34,830 bases of DNA from Timonella senegalensis JC301 (GCF_000312125.1 NZ_HE978643.1:46120-80949), one strand, 5' to 3'; shown: positions 7,906 to 17,654, counted from the first letter of the stretch. Numbers and translations are program-made. The notes: a model not told the origin generated them from the sequence alone.

Positions 7906-7986
7906 ATCTGATTGGGTTTGTGTGCTTTCTTGCGGGCTCCGGCGGGGACGGATTTGCGTGTCGGAGGGCTGTGCTTTGATGGGGTT

Positions 7987-10900
7987 GTGAAACTGCTTGC
8001 CCCTTCCTTAGCCGCGTCCCCTGCTCATGACCTGCCCGAGCTGGATGAGTCTCAGCGCCGTGTGGTTGAGGCGGTCGCGTCGGAGCACAGGGACGTTGTG
8101 GTCTCGGGTGCTCCAGGGTCTGGAAAGACACGCCTGGCGGTAGAACTTGTCCGAGATGCCATCGAACGCGGCGTGGACCCCCGCAGAATTGTCGTGCTCG
8201 CCGCCACCCGCAAAGGGGCGGGCACGCTACGTGACGTGGTGACCCGGTCCGTTGCGGTTCCGGTGCAGGGCAGTGCGGTGCGCACGCCCGCGGCCCTCGC
8301 ATTCTCCATTCTCACGGCGCGGGCGACGAGCCTCGGGCAGGGCGTGCCACGGCTTATCACGGGCGGTGAGCAGGACCAGATCCTCGCGAGCATCCTCCAG
8401 GGCTACTCTGACGGCTATCTCAAAGGGCCGGCGTGGCCAACTTCAATCCCCGAGGAGACCTTGGGACTGCGCGGGTTCCGCGCGGAGTTGCGCGACCTCC
8501 TCATGCGCGCGGCCGAGAACGGGCTCGACGCGGATGGCCTCGCGGAGTGCGGCACCCGGTTTGGGCGCCCCGAGTGGGTCGCCGCGGCCTCGATCCTGCG
8601 CGACTACAGCGACGTCACGAGCCTATCCACGATCGTTTCCGACACCGGGCGGCGGTACGACCCCGCCCAGATTGTTGAGGAGGCGGCTCGTGAACTCGCC
8701 GTGTGGACGGGCGCCGGTAGGCCCTCGTTCGACCTCGTGATTATCGACGATTACCAGGAGGCTACGGCCGCAACGGCACGCCTGCTGTCGGTCCTGAAAT
8801 CTGACGGAGCGCAGTTGGTCCTTATCGGAGACCCGGATGTTGCCGTCCAGAGGTTCCGTGGCGCGCGTCCCACGCTACTCGCTGCGGCCGGAGCCGAGCC
8901 ACCGGCTGGCGGAGTCCCCAGCCCGGCGTCGCTGGGGCAGTTTGGTGCGCGGGAGATGACGCTGGATTATGTGTGGCGCGGTGTTAGGGCCGGGGGAGAG
9001 TCTGGCTTTGAGGGACTGCGGGACAGCGGGGGACAGTGCGCCGCCGAAGATTTGCGCTCTGCGGTGCGCGCGGTCACCGTATCGATTGCGTCGGCGGGCC
9101 TAGTCAGGCACCGTGCGGCGGGGGCGGGTTCACACCTGGTTGATCCTGCTGAGGCTGATACTGACGGGGAAGGTTCCGGTGAAGCCAGGGCTGCCAAAGC
9201 TGGGGCCGAGACGAACCGGGCAGGTGATGCCGTCCGCGTGCGCGTTTTCCCCACTGAGGCGCTGGAGGCAGCTCACGTCGCCCGCGAACTGAGGGCTGAG
9301 CACCTTCGCAATGGTGTTCCGTGGTCGGACATGGCCGTGATCTGCCGTTCTGGTGCCGACCTGCTTCGGATGCGCCGGGAACTCGCAAGTTCAGGAGTGC
9401 CCGTTGCCGTGGTTGGAACGGATGTTCCGCTGCGTGACGAGCCCGCAGTGCGCCCGCTGCTCCTCGCCCTCCGGAGTGCATCTGGCGAGCTAGACATAGA
9501 CGTGGCGGTCGATCTCCTCAGCTCAGTCATTGGCGGTGCAGACCCCATCGCACTGCGAAGGATCCGCCACGCACTGCGCGCCGAGGAACTGCGCGGTGGT
9601 GGTGGCCGAAACTCGGACGCGCTGATCGTGGACGCGCTTGAGGACCCTGCCCGGTCGACCACTCTGGGCGCGGTAGGCGCTCCTCTGGCCCGCGTTGCCC
9701 GCGCACTTGCAGCAGGGCGCGCAGCCCTAGCCGAACCCGGCGCAACGCCGCAGACCGTGCTGTGGGCCGTATGGGACGCAACCAAACTCGCGGAGCTCTG
9801 GCAGAGATCAGCGCTGATGGGCGGAGCGGGTTCGGAGCGCGCCGACCGTGACCTCGACGCGGTGATGTCGCTGTTCCGGGCGGCGGAGACATTTGTTGAC
9901 AGGCTCCCGGAGGCGGACACCTCGAGTTTCCTCGAGTTCATCGAATCGCAGGACATCCCCGCGGACTCCCTGGTCCAGCAAGTCGCCTTGGGCGGGAAGG
10001 TCTCCCTCCTGACTCCCGCAGGCGCCGCAGGAAGCGAGTGGCCGCTTGTGGTTGTTGCTGGTGTGCAGGATGGCGTGTGGCCGGACCTGAGGCTCCGCGA
10101 CTCGTTGCTCGGCGCAGCCACACTCGCTGAGGTTCTCTCAGGCAGGTCACGAGACGCCCGCGGACTGGGTAAGGAGGCACGGCGAGAGGTCTACTACGAC
10201 GAGCTGCGATCCTTTGCGCTCGCGGTCTCGCGGGCGTCTCGTCGCCTCATCGTGACCGCCGTCGAGGACACGGAGACTGTCCCCTCGTCGTTCCTCACTC
10301 TGCTTGATCCCAAAGCAGGACTCGACTCGGAGGGAGAAGCGGAAGTCTCTGCAACCGATCCAGCCGCACAGTCACTCGATCTCCGCGGTCTCGTCACGGT
10401 GCTGCGCGCCGAGATGATCGTGGGACTCGAGCAGAACGACCGCGAACTGACACTGTCTAGGGCCCAACTCCTGAGCTACCTCGCGTCCGTGGGAGTCTCG
10501 GACGCCCACGTCAGAAACTGGTACGGTGCCGCGCCGGTGTCCAGCACGGAGCCGCTTTACGCGGATTCCGAGAAGGTCTCCATATCTCCTTCCAAGGTTG
10601 AGTCCGTAGGACGATGCGCGCTGCGTTGGTCGCTCGAGTCCGCCGGTGGCAGCCCGCGCTCCGGGCTCTCCCAATCCGTGGGGACGCTCGTGCATGCGAT
10701 CGCAGCGGACTTCCCCCAAGGGACGTTCCACGAGCTCGCGCAGGAACTCGACAGGCGCTGGCACGAGCTGGGACTACCTGACGGTTGGCCCTCGCGCCGC
10801 CAACGTGAACTGGCGCGCGGGATGGTGGAGAAACTCGCGCAGTACTACTCCACCAAGGTCCCGGCGGACCTGAGCCGTGTCCTCGTGGAACAGGAGTTCC

Positions 10901-11439
10901 GTGTGGACGTCGCGGGCGCAACCCTGGCCGGAATCGTGGACCGCTTAGAGGTCACGCACGATGGGTACGCCAAGGTTGTGGACCTGAAGACCGGTAAGAA
11001 CGTCCCTTCCGGTGACAAAGCCAAGGAGAACCCTCAGTTGGGCATCTACCAGCTGGCACTCCTAAGCGGAGCCTTTGAGGGAGTGTCACACTCACTCGGG
11101 GCGGAACTCGTCTACGTAGGTAAGCAAAGCCAGTCCGTCACAACTCGGAGTCAGCCGCCACTTGAAGACGCCACAGATAACTGGGCGACCAAACTAGTGG
11201 AGGACTCGGTCCAGCTCATGCGATCCTCCACCTTCGCTGGGGTCGTGAACGAGCTGTGTCAGGTGTGCCCGGTACGCAGATCGTGCCCGCTCAACTCCGA
11301 GGGCCAGCACGTGGTCAGCCTAGGCATGCCAGTACCGCGTCCGTGTTCGGATGACGACCCCGCAACCGGCGCCACGAGCCCAGAGGCACATGGCACTGCT
11401 TCAACTTCACCAGCTGATAAGGAATCAGAGAATGCTTAG
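7987..11439 (+). CDS. adnA: AdnA-type helicase-nuclease subunit
   Basis: One subunit (1150 aa) of the AdnAB motor-nuclease, which resects double-strand breaks in Actinobacteria. The N-terminal UvrD-like motor has Q23 and Walker A GAPGSGKT (41-48). The Walker B region reads IIDDYQEA, and the motif that reads THASKGLEWD in AdnB is TPAGAAGSEWPLV here, so ATPase motifs look weakened. The C-terminal PD-(D/E)XK nuclease has GIVDRLE (about 980) and VVDLKTGK (about 1000). Four cysteines (C877, then C1091-x2-C1094-x5-C1100) match an AddB/AdnA-type iron-sulfur clamp. GTG 7987 is chosen over an in-frame TTG at 7912; TTTGAT ends 6 nt before it, a weak leaderless signal. The gene overlaps adnB by 8 nt. 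Confidence 0.88.
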   Translation: MKLLAPSLAASPAHDLPELDESQRRVVEAVASEHRDVVVSGAPGSGKTRLAVELVRDAIERGVDPRRIVVLAATRKGAGTLRDVVTRSVAVPVQGSAVRTPAALAFSILTARATSLGQGVPRLITGGEQDQILASILQGYSDGYLKGPAWPTSIPEETLGLRGFRAELRDLLMRAAENGLDADGLAECGTRFGRPEWVAAASILRDYSDVTSLSTIVSDTGRRYDPAQIVEEAARELAVWTGAGRPSFDLVIIDDYQEATAATARLLSVLKSDGAQLVLIGDPDVAVQRFRGARPTLLAAAGAEPPAGGVPSPASLGQFGAREMTLDYVWRGVRAGGESGFEGLRDSGGQCAAEDLRSAVRAVTVSIASAGLVRHRAAGAGSHLVDPAEADTDGEGSGEARAAKAGAETNRAGDAVRVRVFPTEALEAAHVARELRAEHLRNGVPWSDMAVICRSGADLLRMRRELASSGVPVAVVGTDVPLRDEPAVRPLLLALRSASGELDIDVAVDLLSSVIGGADPIALRRIRHALRAEELRGGGGRNSDALIVDALEDPARSTTLGAVGAPLARVARALAAGRAALAEPGATPQTVLWAVWDATKLAELWQRSALMGGAGSERADRDLDAVMSLFRAAETFVDRLPEADTSSFLEFIESQDIPADSLVQQVALGGKVSLLTPAGAAGSEWPLVVVAGVQDGVWPDLRLRDSLLGAATLAEVLSGRSRDARGLGKEARREVYYDELRSFALAVSRASRRLIVTAVEDTETVPSSFLTLLDPKAGLDSEGEAEVSATDPAAQSLDLRGLVTVLRAEMIVGLEQNDRELTLSRAQLLSYLASVGVSDAHVRNWYGAAPVSSTEPLYADSEKVSISPSKVESVGRCALRWSLESAGGSPRSGLSQSVGTLVHAIAADFPQGTFHELAQELDRRWHELGLPDGWPSRRQRELARGMVEKLAQYYSTKVPADLSRVLVEQEFRVDVAGATLAGIVDRLEVTHDGYAKVVDLKTGKNVPSGDKAKENPQLGIYQLALLSGAFEGVSHSLGAELVYVGKQSQSVTTRSQPPLEDATDNWATKLVEDSVQLMRSSTFAGVVNELCQVCPVRRSCPLNSEGQHVVSLGMPVPRPCSDDDPATGATSPEAHGTASTSPADKESENA

Positions 11440-14400
11440 CGCGCGCGAGATTGCTGACCTCCTCGGGCAACCTCACCCCACCCAGGAGCAAACCCGGATC
11501 ATCGAGTCTCCACTGCACTCGATGCTCGTGGTTGCGGGTGCTGGAAGCGGCAAGACGGAGACGATGTCCGCGCGGGTTGTCTGGCTCATCGCAAACAAGA
11601 TGGTTGAACCCCAGGAAGTACTGGGATTGACCTTTACCCGCAAGGCGGCCGGGGAACTGCTCGAACGTGTCAAACTGCGCCTAGCCCAGCTCGATGCCGC
11701 ACTGTCGCAGCGGGGGAACGCGGAGGACCGCAACCCCGAAGGAGCGTTGGCGCAGTCAAACGACGATGGTCAGGAGACCGACTCTGATCGGGCATACGAC
11801 GCACTCAATCGGCCAACAATCTCGACCTACAATTCGTACGCTGCATCGCTCGTGCAGGAACACGGGTTGCGCATCGGACGAGAGCCAGGTGCGCGGATGC
11901 TCTCTGAGGCGAGCCAATGGGCAATTGCCTCTGAGATCGTCGAAAAGTGGCAGGGCGACCTCACCACCGACAGCGCAGTTTCCACTATTACTCGGGCAGT
12001 TCTGACCCTTGCGGGTTCACTCAACGAACACTTGCTCAGCGTCGATGAAGCCAAGCAGAAGATCCAGGATCTCATCGCACCTCTCGAGGACATTCCGCTC
12101 GCGCCCGGACGCAGAAAGAACATCGCAAAGGATGTCCTCGCACTAGGGACGTCGCTGTCCACCCGCCACCAACTGCTCGACCTCGTGCACGAGTACGAGG
12201 AGTACAAGCGGATCAACGAGTCCATGGACTTTGGAGACCAAGTGGCGCTCGCGGCGCGTTTGGCCGAGACCGTGCCACTGGTTGGAGAACTGGAACGCGA
12301 GAGGTTCAAGGTCGTCCTACTTGACGAGTATCAGGACACCTCGTACGCGCAAATTCGGTTCCTGTCCGCACTGTATGGGAATGGACATCCCGTCACGGCG
12401 GTGGGTGACCCCAACCAGTCGATCTACGCGTGGCGGGGAGCGAGCGCCGCGGGACCCGCGCGGTTCCCAGAGCAGTTCCGAAACTCCGATGGGACCCGGG
12501 CCTCAGTGTTCAAGCTGAGCACGTCGTGGCGGAACGACGAACGCATCCTTGAGGTGGCAAACGCAACGTCCAAGCCGCTGTTTGAGGCCGACAAGGACAA
12601 CGCCCTTCCGGCCCTGCAACCACGACCCAACGCGGGAGTTGGCTCGGTGTCCATTGGCTACTATGAGACCATCGAGGACGAGGCGGAAGCGATCGCCCAG
12701 CACCTCAAGCAACACTGGAAGCCTGGCGTGTACAGCGCGGCTGTGCTGTGTCGAAAGCGCAGTCAGTTCCCGCTCCTGGAGTCCACGCTCCGGGCCCATG
12801 GAATCCCCGTGGAGGTCATCGGCCTGGGTGGCTTGTTGGCCACCCCCGAGGTCGTGGACCTCGTGGCATTCCTCGAGGCAGCTCATGACCCCTCGCGCGG
12901 TGACTCTGTGATGCGCCTTCTCACCGGACCGCGCTTCAACCTCGGGGCTGCTGATCTCGTGGCGCTGGGTACGTACGCCCGCAATCTCTCACGCGCGGCC
13001 TCACAGCGGGCACAGGCATTCGCGTCTGCGAGCGGGAACAAGCCGGACGGCGAGGATGCCGAGACCATCGCAATCGACCCGTTCGAGGAGCGCTCGATCC
13101 TTGACGCGCTCGCGGAGCTCCCCCGGCTCGGGGGTGAGGTCCCGCGTGAACTGGAGGGCATCACCTTCACCGAAGCGGGGATGGAGCGCATGAGGGATCT
13201 CAACCAGGCCCTCGAACACCTGCGATCGCTCACCTACCTCCCGTTGCCCGAACTCGTGGAGGCCGCAATCAGGACGTTGTCGCTCGACGTGGAAATGACT
13301 CTTGCGACGGCCCGATCCCGCAGGGCGGGTGCCCCGTTTGATCCGACCAATCCGTTTGGCCGCGCCCACCTCGACGCATTGAGGCGCGTGGCCGCCCAGT
13401 TCAGCGACTCAGCAGTGGTCCCCACTCTTGGCGCATTCCTGGCGTGGCTGAAGGACGCTGTGAGCCAAGAGCGAGGACTCGAACGGCCGGTGGGTCGCCC
13501 TGACCCTAACGCTGTAGCACTCATCACCGTCCACGCCTCCAAGGGCCTGGAATGGGATGTTGTCGCCGTTCCGGGACTCAGCGATGGGCAGTTCCCGGGT
13601 ACTGCCACACTTTCCGCTGGCGGACCCAAGGACTCGGCTTGGCTCACTGACCTAGGTGCGCTGCCGTATCCCCTCCGCGGGGACGCGCGGGACCTGCCAC
13701 AGCTGGACTACAGCGACGCGGAACATGACAAGGACGTGGACGACGCGATCAGCAGGTTCAAGCTGGATGCGGGGGACCAGTACGTCATGGACGAGAGGCG
13801 GCTCGCCTACGTTGCATTTACGCGCGCTAAGTCCAACCTCTTCCTGACCGGCGCATGGTGGCGAACTGCAGTCAAGCCGTCATTCCCCTCGCCGTTCATG
13901 AGCGAACTCGTTGATAACCCACACGTGACCCAGACCTACGTTGCCGCCGAGCCGGACCCAGACACTGAGAATCCTCGCAATGGGGAGGTGCTGGAGGCGC
14001 ACTGGCCCTTCGAGCTCCACGACGAGCCGACGCACTCGATCCTCCAGAAGGCTGAGACTGCGGACCCACGCACGGTACTCGACGCACTGGCTGCGCTACC
14101 CACACAGCAGGGCCACGCGGGTTCAGGTGTGGCTGACGAGCAGCGCACGGTTATCGCCCGGACACTTGCGGTCACGCGCCTGGCGGCCAGGATTGTTGCT
14201 AACACCCCGGCCACACCTGAGGTGCTGGATCAGGAGATGCGTAGTTCCTCGGGCGTCGACCTCGTGGAACTTGCTGACGTGCTCCTGCGCGAGCGGGATG
14301 TCCACGTTGCGAGCGACGATCAAGTGGAATTTCCCGACCACATCTCGGTGTCTGGAATCGTGGACATTGACCGGGATCGTGCCGCCTACGCCCTAGCACG

Positions 14401-14935
14401 CCGCCGCCCAATCCCGCGGGAACCGTCGATTGCGTCACGTCGTGGAACGACCTTCCACGTGTGGGTGGAGAATTTCTACGGGTCGCATTCGCTGTTTGAC
14501 CTCGACGACCTGCCTGGGGCAGATGACGACTACCTTGAGGCTGACCAAACACTCGACCAACTGAAGTCCACGTTCGAATCCTCGCACTGGGCGTCACTGA
14601 CCCCGGTCGCGCTCGAGCGGGACATCGACATCGTTGTTGCGGGAGTGGCGGTACGCGCACGCATCGACGCGGTGTTCGAAGATCCAGAGCGTCCGGGCGG
14701 CATTGTGGTTGTGGATTGGAAGACGGGTCGGGCGCCCACGGACGCAGCAGAGCGCGCGAGCAGAGAGCTCCAGCTTGCCCTCTACCGGATTGCATGGTCA
14801 GAGGCTACGGGCACGAGCCTCGACCTGATCGATGCGGCGTTCTACTACGTGGCAAGCAATGAGACTGTTCGACCCAGCCGCCTCGCCACTAAAGAGGAGA
14901 TCGAATCGATCATCAGGGGTGAGCAGGAGGCCTAA
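11432..14935 (+). CDS. adnB: AdnB-type helicase-nuclease subunit
   Basis: Partner of AdnA (1167 aa). Its UvrD-like motor is canonical: Walker A GAGSGKT (36-42), GLTFTRKAAGEL, Walker B LLDEYQD (about 296-302), GDPNQSIYAWRGA, TVHASKGLEWDVV and YVAFTRAK. The C-terminal PD-(D/E)XK nuclease shows RARIDAVFED (about 1075) and VVVDWKTG (about 1092). No iron-sulfur cysteine cluster follows, as expected for AdnB. In mycobacterial AdnAB the AdnB motor drives translocation, which fits the intact motifs here. ATG 11432 is preferred over an upstream in-frame GTG at 11351 because AAGGA lies 8 nt before it and it gives an 8-nt overlap with adnA. Confidence 0.9.
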   Translation: MLSAREIADLLGQPHPTQEQTRIIESPLHSMLVVAGAGSGKTETMSARVVWLIANKMVEPQEVLGLTFTRKAAGELLERVKLRLAQLDAALSQRGNAEDRNPEGALAQSNDDGQETDSDRAYDALNRPTISTYNSYAASLVQEHGLRIGREPGARMLSEASQWAIASEIVEKWQGDLTTDSAVSTITRAVLTLAGSLNEHLLSVDEAKQKIQDLIAPLEDIPLAPGRRKNIAKDVLALGTSLSTRHQLLDLVHEYEEYKRINESMDFGDQVALAARLAETVPLVGELERERFKVVLLDEYQDTSYAQIRFLSALYGNGHPVTAVGDPNQSIYAWRGASAAGPARFPEQFRNSDGTRASVFKLSTSWRNDERILEVANATSKPLFEADKDNALPALQPRPNAGVGSVSIGYYETIEDEAEAIAQHLKQHWKPGVYSAAVLCRKRSQFPLLESTLRAHGIPVEVIGLGGLLATPEVVDLVAFLEAAHDPSRGDSVMRLLTGPRFNLGAADLVALGTYARNLSRAASQRAQAFASASGNKPDGEDAETIAIDPFEERSILDALAELPRLGGEVPRELEGITFTEAGMERMRDLNQALEHLRSLTYLPLPELVEAAIRTLSLDVEMTLATARSRRAGAPFDPTNPFGRAHLDALRRVAAQFSDSAVVPTLGAFLAWLKDAVSQERGLERPVGRPDPNAVALITVHASKGLEWDVVAVPGLSDGQFPGTATLSAGGPKDSAWLTDLGALPYPLRGDARDLPQLDYSDAEHDKDVDDAISRFKLDAGDQYVMDERRLAYVAFTRAKSNLFLTGAWWRTAVKPSFPSPFMSELVDNPHVTQTYVAAEPDPDTENPRNGEVLEAHWPFELHDEPTHSILQKAETADPRTVLDALAALPTQQGHAGSGVADEQRTVIARTLAVTRLAARIVANTPATPEVLDQEMRSSSGVDLVELADVLLRERDVHVASDDQVEFPDHISVSGIVDIDRDRAAYALARRRPIPREPSIASRRGTTFHVWVENFYGSHSLFDLDDLPGADDDYLEADQTLDQLKSTFESSHWASLTPVALERDIDIVVAGVAVRARIDAVFEDPERPGGIVVVDWKTGRAPTDAAERASRELQLALYRIAWSEATGTSLDLIDAAFYYVASNETVRPSRLATKEEIESIIRGEQEA

Positions 14936-15002
14936 GCATTGATTTTGTTGGGGCCATTCCGGTCCTCAGCCGCTCAGTAGTGCACCGACGCGAGAGCCGC
15001 GC

Positions 15003-16520
15003 CTAATTTCCCCTGTCAAACGGGTCATCGGAGATGGCGTCGTCTGAGGGGTCGAGATCATCCGCGTCGAGCGCAACCATCATCTCGGTGGGGTTGTCCG
15101 CGTATGGCATTGGCGGGTGTGCGCGCTCGTAGTCAGGGACAATGAACGATGCGTCTGCGGGGGAGTCCTGCGTCACAGGGTGGCCACCCGTGCGAGCGGA
15201 TGCCGCGGACTCGGCGCTTCGAGGGGAACTCTCAGAGCCGGAAGACGTTGCCGAAGCAGTCGAACCTGTCCACGGAGAGCGACCGGCAGCCCGCTCCTGG
15301 ACGGGCGCGGAATCGACCCCGAGTGACCAGCTCGTTGGTTCCGCATCCTCCGGTACCTCAACGAAGGAAGGTGACTCGCTTACGGTCGCGTGCGCCTCAG
15401 TGGGAGATGAACTCGATGCCCTGGCATCCGACCCGGTGTCCGACTTCGTGCCCGATTCAGTACTCGATTCAGAGTCCGACCCACCTTGAGCGCCAGACTC
15501 AGTTGCAGCCACCGCGATCTTTCCTGTGTCACCGATCATGCGGACCCGCTGCACCTTTTCGGCACCCACCTCGGTGCCTGCGAGCTCGTGCGTGAGCGTG
15601 AAGTTGTCGTTGCCTGAGGTTGCCTCCACGAGGTCGGCGAGCATGGACTCGGCGTCCGCGATGACCTCCTGGTTTCCTGTGCGGGTCCCGTGTAGGAGCC
15701 ATCCCAGCAGCGCGAGTTCGCTTCCGAGCAGTGCACGATCAATGAGGTGTGGGTCGAGCGAGTCCTTGCGTTGCAGTTGGTAGGCCTCGAAGATCGAGTC
15801 CACGCAGTCCACGGGAGCGCCGGCCACGAGCCACGCTAGGTCGTCTGCCGGGTCGCCAACTCGGGCCGAGGACCAGTCGGTGATTCCCGAGACCTGACCG
15901 TGCGCCATGATGACGGAGTCTTCAGACAGGCTCGTGTGCGTGACAACGGGCTGGAAGCGCCACAGCGTGACGTTTTCCAGGGCGCTCTCCCAGCGGCGCA
16001 GGAGCGGCACGGGGACGCGGCCCGTGGATGCTCCCTCGTCGAGTTCGGCGAGGCGGCGGTTACGGTACTGTTCCGCGCTGTACACGGGGAATCCGGCGTC
16101 CTCGATGACTCTGATTGGAAGCGAGTGGATTGCGCCGATCGCCCGTCCGAGGTGAGCCGAAACCCCCGGTCCGGGAACGAGCCTCGCAAGGTTGAGGGGG
16201 TTGCCCATGACATGCGGGTACACCACAGCCTTGCCACCCTCATCGAGGGGTGTGAATCCGTGTGGCTGGGGGATGACGAATGGCAGAGTTCCCGAGTCCA
16301 CAAACGGCGCGAGTGCGCGCAGCAGTGCGGCCTCGCCCTCGAGCGCCGCTCCCGACGCAGCGCTCAGCGGCGCGCGGACAATCCACTGGCGCGCTTCCGA
16401 GTCGAGGATGAGAGCAGCCTCGAATCCTTCCGGTGCGGGCGCGGACTTGGCCTGGTAGATATCGAGGCCGGGGACCGCCACGGTAGCGAGGGCTGCGAGT
16501 GCGAGTACGGATCGGGTCAC
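15003..16520 (-). CDS. Degenerate aminoglycoside/macrolide phosphotransferase-like protein with Ser/Glu-rich tail
   Basis: A 505-aa protein convergent to adnB and divergent from nudC. Residues 1-300 resemble APH/Mph-type small-molecule kinases: WIVRAP (about 46-51), VVYPHVMGNPL, and a catalytic-loop region VVTHTSLSEDSVIM followed by GITDWSSARVGDPADDLAWL. In active kinases the loop reads HGDLHxxN/H; here it is H195-T-S197-L, so the catalytic Asp is Ser, while the metal-binding D215 remains. The protein may be a pseudokinase, which is inference. Residues 310-505 are low-complexity Ser/Glu/Thr/Ala and end very acidic. No signal peptide is certain, although the first 20 residues are hydrophobic. 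The GTG start lies 6 nt after TACTCT. In M. tuberculosis a different gene (Rv3200c) occupies this slot. Confidence 0.75.
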   Translation of the reverse strand: MTRSVLALAALATVAVPGLDIYQAKSAPAPEGFEAALILDSEARQWIVRAPLSAASGAALEGEAALLRALAPFVDSGTLPFVIPQPHGFTPLDEGGKAVVYPHVMGNPLNLARLVPGPGVSAHLGRAIGAIHSLPIRVIEDAGFPVYSAEQYRNRRLAELDEGASTGRVPVPLLRRWESALENVTLWRFQPVVTHTSLSEDSVIMAHGQVSGITDWSSARVGDPADDLAWLVAGAPVDCVDSIFEAYQLQRKDSLDPHLIDRALLGSELALLGWLLHGTRTGNQEVIADAESMLADLVEATSGNDNFTLTHELAGTEVGAEKVQRVRMIGDTGKIAVAATESGAQGGSDSESSTESGTKSDTGSDARASSSSPTEAHATVSESPSFVEVPEDAEPTSWSLGVDSAPVQERAAGRSPWTGSTASATSSGSESSPRSAESAASARTGGHPVTQDSPADASFIVPDYERAHPPMPYADNPTEMMVALDADDLDPSDDAISDDPFDRGN

Positions 16521-16526
16521 TCCTCA

Positions 16527-16532
16527 AGAGTA
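16527..16532 (-). promoter_or_regulatory. Probable -10 box of a leaderless transcript (phosphotransferase-like gene)
   Basis: On the minus strand TACTCT, 6 nt (TGAGGA), then GTG. TGAGGA could pass for a ribosome site but touches the start codon, which is too close. Confidence 0.55.
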
Positions 16533-16605
16533 GTTGGAAAATCAAGGAGCGCCCCGCTTGGCTGCGGCGTTGTCGCATTTTCGGGTGGGTGGATCTGATC
16601 CGTTA

Positions 16606-16611
16606 TAGAGT
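16606..16611 (+). promoter_or_regulatory. Probable -10 box for nudC
   Basis: TAGAGT within TTATAGAGT ends 8 nt before the ATG at 16620, predicting a leader of 0-2 nt. There is no Shine-Dalgarno sequence. Confidence 0.5.
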
Positions 16612-16619
16612 CTGTTTTG

Positions 16620-17654
16620 ATGGATTGGTCAACTCTTCCCCTCGCTTATTCTTCGCTCGAACGCGATGCGTTCTCCCGCCGCGACCCGCAACTGATCGCG
16701 CGGCTGCGCGAGAACCCCGCCACGCGCCTGCTGATCGTGCACGATCGGCAGCTCGCTGTGAATGCTGGGTCGCCACGTGATGCTGGTGCGGAGGCACAAT
16801 CGTCGGAAATTATCGACGATTCACAGGGCCACCAGGACCGGTCACCATGGGTGGACTGGGATGTGGTCGACGTTGCCGCACTGGAGGCGATCCGCGCGGT
16901 CTGGGTGTACGTGGGCAAGGTGCGGGCCCAGTCGCTCGGCGCTGAGGGCGATGGGGACGTGGACGTGCTCGCGGCGGTGCTGCCAAGGGAAATCCCGACC
17001 ACCTCTGGACATGGGCGGGGCGTGCAGAAGTGGGTTGACGAGACTACCTTCATGACCCTGCGCGACCTGGCGGACCTAGCAAACACGGACCTCGCAGGGG
17101 TCGTCACCCCGGCGATCGCTTTGGCCAACTGGCACGACAGTGCCAGGTTTTGTGGGCGCTGCGGCGGAGTCAACACGGTGACGCAGTCGGGGTGGAGCCG
17201 CACGTGCGGAACCTGCCGTACTGAGATCTTCCCGCGCATGGACCCGGCCGTCATCATGGCGATCGTGGACGATTCGGACCGCATCTTGCTGGGAAATTCG
17301 AGCCGTTGGGCCCAAGGCCGCTACTCCACTCTGGCCGGATTCGTGGAGCCGGGCGAGTCGCTCGAGAATGCCGTAAGGCGTGAAGTGCACGAGGAATCCA
17401 ACATTGAGGTCGGCGAGGTGCGGTACATGGCGTCTCAGCCGTGGCCGTTCCCGGCCTCGCTGATGCTGGGGTTCTTTGGTAAAGCTGCCTCCACGGACAT
17501 CACCGTGGACGAGGAAGAAATCCGGACCGCGGACTGGTTCACGCGCCAACAGGTGATCGAACTGTGCGGAGCCGGGCAGATGACGTTGCCAGGGAAGACC
17601 TCAATTGCCCGCGCGCTGATCGACACCTGGATGCGCGGGGAATCGCCCTTCTAA
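16620..17654 (+). CDS. nudC: NAD(H) pyrophosphatase / NAD-RNA decapping Nudix enzyme
   Basis: A 344-aa Nudix hydrolase that cleaves NADH and NAD-like dinucleotides to mononucleotides; family members also remove NAD caps from RNA. Zinc cysteines are C178-x2-C181 and C196-x2-C199. The Nudix box runs from G240 (GFVEPGES...REVHEES, to about 260). The NudC-specific SQPWPFPAS follows at 272-280. Length fits actinobacterial NudC. ATG 16620 is chosen over a TTG one codon upstream because it is the stronger codon and sits 8 nt after a -10-like box. Its position between adnB and uvrD2 matches M. tuberculosis Rv3199c. Confidence 0.94.
   Translation: MDWSTLPLAYSSLERDAFSRRDPQLIARLRENPATRLLIVHDRQLAVNAGSPRDAGAEAQSSEIIDDSQGHQDRSPWVDWDVVDVAALEAIRAVWVYVGKVRAQSLGAEGDGDVDVLAAVLPREIPTTSGHGRGVQKWVDETTFMTLRDLADLANTDLAGVVTPAIALANWHDSARFCGRCGGVNTVTQSGWSRTCGTCRTEIFPRMDPAVIMAIVDDSDRILLGNSSRWAQGRYSTLAGFVEPGESLENAVRREVHEESNIEVGEVRYMASQPWPFPASLMLGFFGKAASTDITVDEEEIRTADWFTRQQVIELCGAGQMTLPGKTSIARALIDTWMRGESPF

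Noticed and set aside
9273-10121. A 282-codon minus-strand frame inside adnA
   Set aside because: Low-complexity Ser/Arg/Ala shadow of the adnA coding strand, with no start signal.
11351-11431. An earlier GTG start for adnB adding 27 residues
   Set aside because: The ATG at 11432 has AAGGA at ideal spacing and an 8-nt overlap; the extra residues are read from the adnA 3' end and lack helicase similarity.
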